Shown here one piece after another: positions 6,601-7,669 of a stretch of 7,669 nucleotides of DNA. The translations under genes were made by a program, and so were the position numbers. The stretch lies in contig JAGHYP010000128.1 in the NCBI GenBank assembly GCA_017743585.1, forward strand, positions 1-7,669, in the 5' to 3' direction. The stretch comes from Chloroflexota bacterium. GTDB lineage: Bacteria > Chloroflexota > Anaerolineae > Aggregatilineales > UBA2796. The notes beneath the pieces are model-generated. The model saw nothing but the letters and a program-made list of their open reading frames with translations. It had not been told where the DNA came from and did not search any database. Positions within the stretch are counted from its first letter, which is position 1. Each line of letters begins with the position of its first letter.

Positions 6601-6639
6601 TCATGGCAGCTCGCCCTTCTCGATCAGCGCCTCGATCTT
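6601..6639 (-). pseudogene. Degenerate copy of the C-terminal end of the neighbouring gene (6700-7110)
   Basis: The minus strand encodes KIEALIEKGELP followed by TGA at 6601-6603. The real gene ends EIKALIEAGDLP, then IAP and stop. At DNA level 6605-6639 matches 6713-6747 at 29 of 35 positions by my count, without gaps. The offset is 108 nt (36 codons), so the copies share a frame. The two stops (6700-6702 and 6601-6603) are also in frame, with 32 sense codons between them. There is no start codon or ribosome binding site for the copy. It is either a remnant of a deleted tandem paralogue or a former C-terminal extension cut off by a new stop. Confidence 0.6.
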
Positions 6640-6699
6640 TAGCCTCTCTTGGCGTCCCCTAGCATCAAGCGCGCGCTGTGCGTTTCGATTCAACCGCGT

Positions 6700-7110
6700 T
6701 CAGGGCGCTATCGGCAGGTCGCCTGCCTCGATCAGCGCCTTGATCTCAGCATCTTCCGCCATCAGCAGCTGCACCGCTTCGTCGTGATTGCGCGCGAAGC
6801 GCAGTTTGACGCCCGCGATCTGCGTGAGCACCTGTGAGAAGACGCTGGCAGGGCGCATTGCGCCATAGGCTACGATCAAGCCGAGCTTTGGGTGTCGGAA
6901 GAAAGTTGTAGCGCGCCGCACGCCGATCAAGTCGAAAGGAAATTTGCCGAGATGCCTTAGGTCATTGATGATGTAGATAGGCGCGCGCCCTGCGTCCAGC
7001 AGCGCAGTGAACTCGCGATTGATCTCAGTGACTTCTTCTATGGCGATATCGCCGCTGATCTGGGCAATGATGACGCGATCCGGGACGAGCCATTGGATTT
7101 TGTGTGGCAT
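6700..7110 (-). CDS. Small protein, possibly SpoIIAA/STAS-like domain
   Basis: The 136-residue protein is not recognised with certainty. It begins with a beta strand pattern (PHKIQWLVPDRVIIAQISGD, 2-21), followed by a helix IEEVTEINREFTALLDAG (24-41), a hydrophobic strand PIYIINDL (44-51), a second helix region near 60-72, a strand KLGLIVAYG (75-83), a helix SVFSQVLTQIAG (89-100) and a strand KLRFARNHDEAVQLL (102-116). This alternating order, including the short VxxxxISGDI start, fits SpoIIAA-like/STAS folds, which often act in protein-protein signalling. No conserved phospho-serine can be assigned, so the role stays open. The C-terminal helix EIKALIEAGDLP is duplicated downstream of the stop. 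There is no signal peptide or membrane helix. The ATG has GGAG 6 nt upstream (7117-7120), and that site falls in a potential hairpin. The gene converges on glgC and diverges from folD. Confidence 0.8.
   Translation of the reverse strand: MPHKIQWLVPDRVIIAQISGDIAIEEVTEINREFTALLDAGRAPIYIINDLRHLGKFPFDLIGVRRATTFFRHPKLGLIVAYGAMRPASVFSQVLTQIAGVKLRFARNHDEAVQLLMAEDAEIKALIEAGDLPIAP
6713..6747 (-). repeat. Intact partner of the duplicated C-terminal tail
   Basis: This is the in-gene copy of the 35-nt repeat described for 6601-6639. It encodes the EIKALIEAGDLP tail, and differences from the other copy are six scattered substitutions. Confidence 0.6.
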
Positions 7111-7114
7111 GTGG

Positions 7115-7148
7115 AACTCCGCTTAGAATGCCCCGCTATGGCGGAGTT
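7115..7148 (-). promoter_or_regulatory. Potential hairpin hiding the ribosome binding site of the 6700-7110 gene
   Basis: Perfect 8-bp inverted repeats AACTCCGC (7115-7122) and GCGGAGTT (7141-7148) flank an 18-nt loop. In the minus-strand transcript the GGAG ribosome binding site is inside the downstream arm, and the stem ends 4 nt before the ATG. The upstream arm can instead form a small hairpin with 7133-7136 (CCGC / TATG loop / GCGG at 7141-7144), which would free the binding site. Whether the transcript starts upstream of 7148 is unknown. Confidence 0.4.
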
Positions 7149-7179
7149 TAATCAATTCAACTGCTAATCGCAAGCTAGC

Positions 7180-7205
7180 AGTCCTTAGAAAAGGCTGGAC
7201 TTTTT
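7180..7205 (+). terminator. Terminator-like hairpin plus T-run upstream of folD
   Basis: AGTCC (7180-7184) pairs with GGACT (7197-7201), and the run of five T at 7201-7205 follows on the plus strand. A nested CCTT/AAGG stem with an AGAA loop is an alternative. The stem is short. No plus-strand gene ends here, so it could stop glgC readthrough or act as an attenuator in a folD leader. Confidence 0.3.
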
Positions 7206-7253
7206 GTGAAATTCGTCAATGCAGCGCGCTGGGCAAAGCGCCTGCTGTGGTAG

Positions 7254-7282
7254 AGCGCGCCGCGCGCGCTAGACTCTAGACT
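7254..7282. repeat. GC-rich hairpin followed by a 7-bp tandem repeat, just before folD
   Basis: AGCGCGC (7254-7260) and GCGCGCT (7264-7270) form a perfect 7-bp stem with a CGC loop. The direct repeat CTAGACT CTAGACT occupies 7269-7282, overlapping the stem by two bases and ending 26 nt before the folD ATG. No T-run follows, so it is not a standard terminator. A stable stem here could affect folD mRNA or be a protein site; no function is shown. Confidence 0.5.
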
Positions 7283-7308
7283 ACAAGCGCTAAAGCGGGA
7301 AATTGCCG

Positions 7309-7669
7309 ATGGGCCTTGAACACTCGGCGACTCTGATTGATGGCAAGGCGGTGGCGGCGCAGATTCGGGCGCAAGTGGCGGCGCGCGTAGCGGCGCTGGC
7401 TGAGCGCGGCGTGCGTTGCGGCTTGGCAGCCATCTTGGTCGGCGAGAATCCTGCCTCGCAAACTTATGTGCGCATGAAGCGCAAGGCCTGCGCCGAGGTC
7501 GGCATTGAGTCGTTTTGCTACGAGCTGCCTGCGCACATCGCGCAGGCTGAGTTGGAAGCGCTGATCGAGACGCTGAACGCGCGCGCGGATGTTCACGGCA
7601 TCCTTGTGCAGCTTCCGTTACCTGCGCATCTGGACGAGCAGCGCATTTTGAGCTTGATCAGCACGGCAA
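7309..7669 (+). CDS. folD: Bifunctional methylenetetrahydrofolate dehydrogenase/cyclohydrolase (N-terminal 120 residues, partial)
   Basis: FolD interconverts 5,10-methylene-, 5,10-methenyl- and 10-formyl-tetrahydrofolate using NADP, feeding purine and formyl-methionine synthesis. The window holds the catalytic N-terminal part. LIDGKAVAAQIR is at 9-20, the substrate-binding strand GLAAILVGENPASQTYVRMK at 38-57, and K57 is the expected catalytic lysine with Y53 nearby (YVRMKRKACAEVGI). HGILVQLPLP is at 96-105 and is the diagnostic FolD segment. The Rossmann NADP domain lies beyond the window. The ATG at 7309 is chosen because it places the normal family N-terminus and has GGGA about 9 nt upstream. 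The gene diverges from the small STAS-like gene across a 198-nt spacer with hairpins. The reading frame is intact to the edge. Confidence 0.95.
   Translation, partial: MGLEHSATLIDGKAVAAQIRAQVAARVAALAERGVRCGLAAILVGENPASQTYVRMKRKACAEVGIESFCYELPAHIAQAELEALIETLNARADVHGILVQLPLPAHLDEQRILSLISTA

Noticed and set aside
6590..6615. GGCGAG/CTCGCC inverted repeat as a terminator between glgC and the small gene
   Set aside because: The loop is 14 nt, no T-run follows on either strand, and the downstream arm is part of the duplicated coding tail.

Overview
The window looks like ordinary bacterial chromosome with GC-moderate to GC-rich, GCGC-dense coding sequence. The gene content is housekeeping plus signalling. 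LysS, GlgC and the knotted-type carbamoyltransferase resemble versions I associate with Chloroflexota (Anaerolineae-like or thermophilic relatives). That placement is inference from remembered protein families, not a search. I see no phage, transposon, CRISPR array, tRNA or rRNA, and no convincing new multi-gene system. The interest lies in small regulatory structures and one duplicated gene tail.

Layout. On the minus strand at the left edge, a single-domain response regulator (553-1035) is followed by the start of a PAS-domain sensor protein (1-465, running off the edge), probably one two-component operon. Upstream of the regulator lies an extended -10 promoter with a palindrome next to the predicted start point. 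Also on the minus strand is a carbamoyltransferase of the knotted acetylornithine/YgeW type (1147-2130). It diverges from the plus-strand pair lysS (lysyl-tRNA synthetase, 2270-3796) and a PlsC-like acyltransferase (3803-4540), which are 6 nt apart and surely co-transcribed. The two divergent units appear to use back-to-back promoters between 2179 and 2221.

The acyltransferase gene converges on a second stand-alone receiver gene (4579-4959, minus). A 314-nt divergent spacer separates that receiver from glgC (5274-6548, plus), which encodes the ADP-glucose-forming enzyme of glycogen synthesis. Next comes a minus-strand gene for a 136-residue protein that may have a SpoIIAA/STAS-like fold (6700-7110). 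A degraded in-frame copy of its last 11-12 codons lies just past its stop, and its ribosome binding site lies in a potential hairpin. The 198-nt spacer after it leads to folD (7309 onward, plus, cut by the window edge), for one-carbon folate metabolism.

The genes do not form one pathway. They are small independent units for amino-acid metabolism, translation, lipid synthesis, carbon storage, folate metabolism and phosphorelay signalling. Start codons were chosen from ribosome binding sites and family alignment. Two apparent longer starts (carbamoyltransferase and second receiver) were rejected because they would use TTG.
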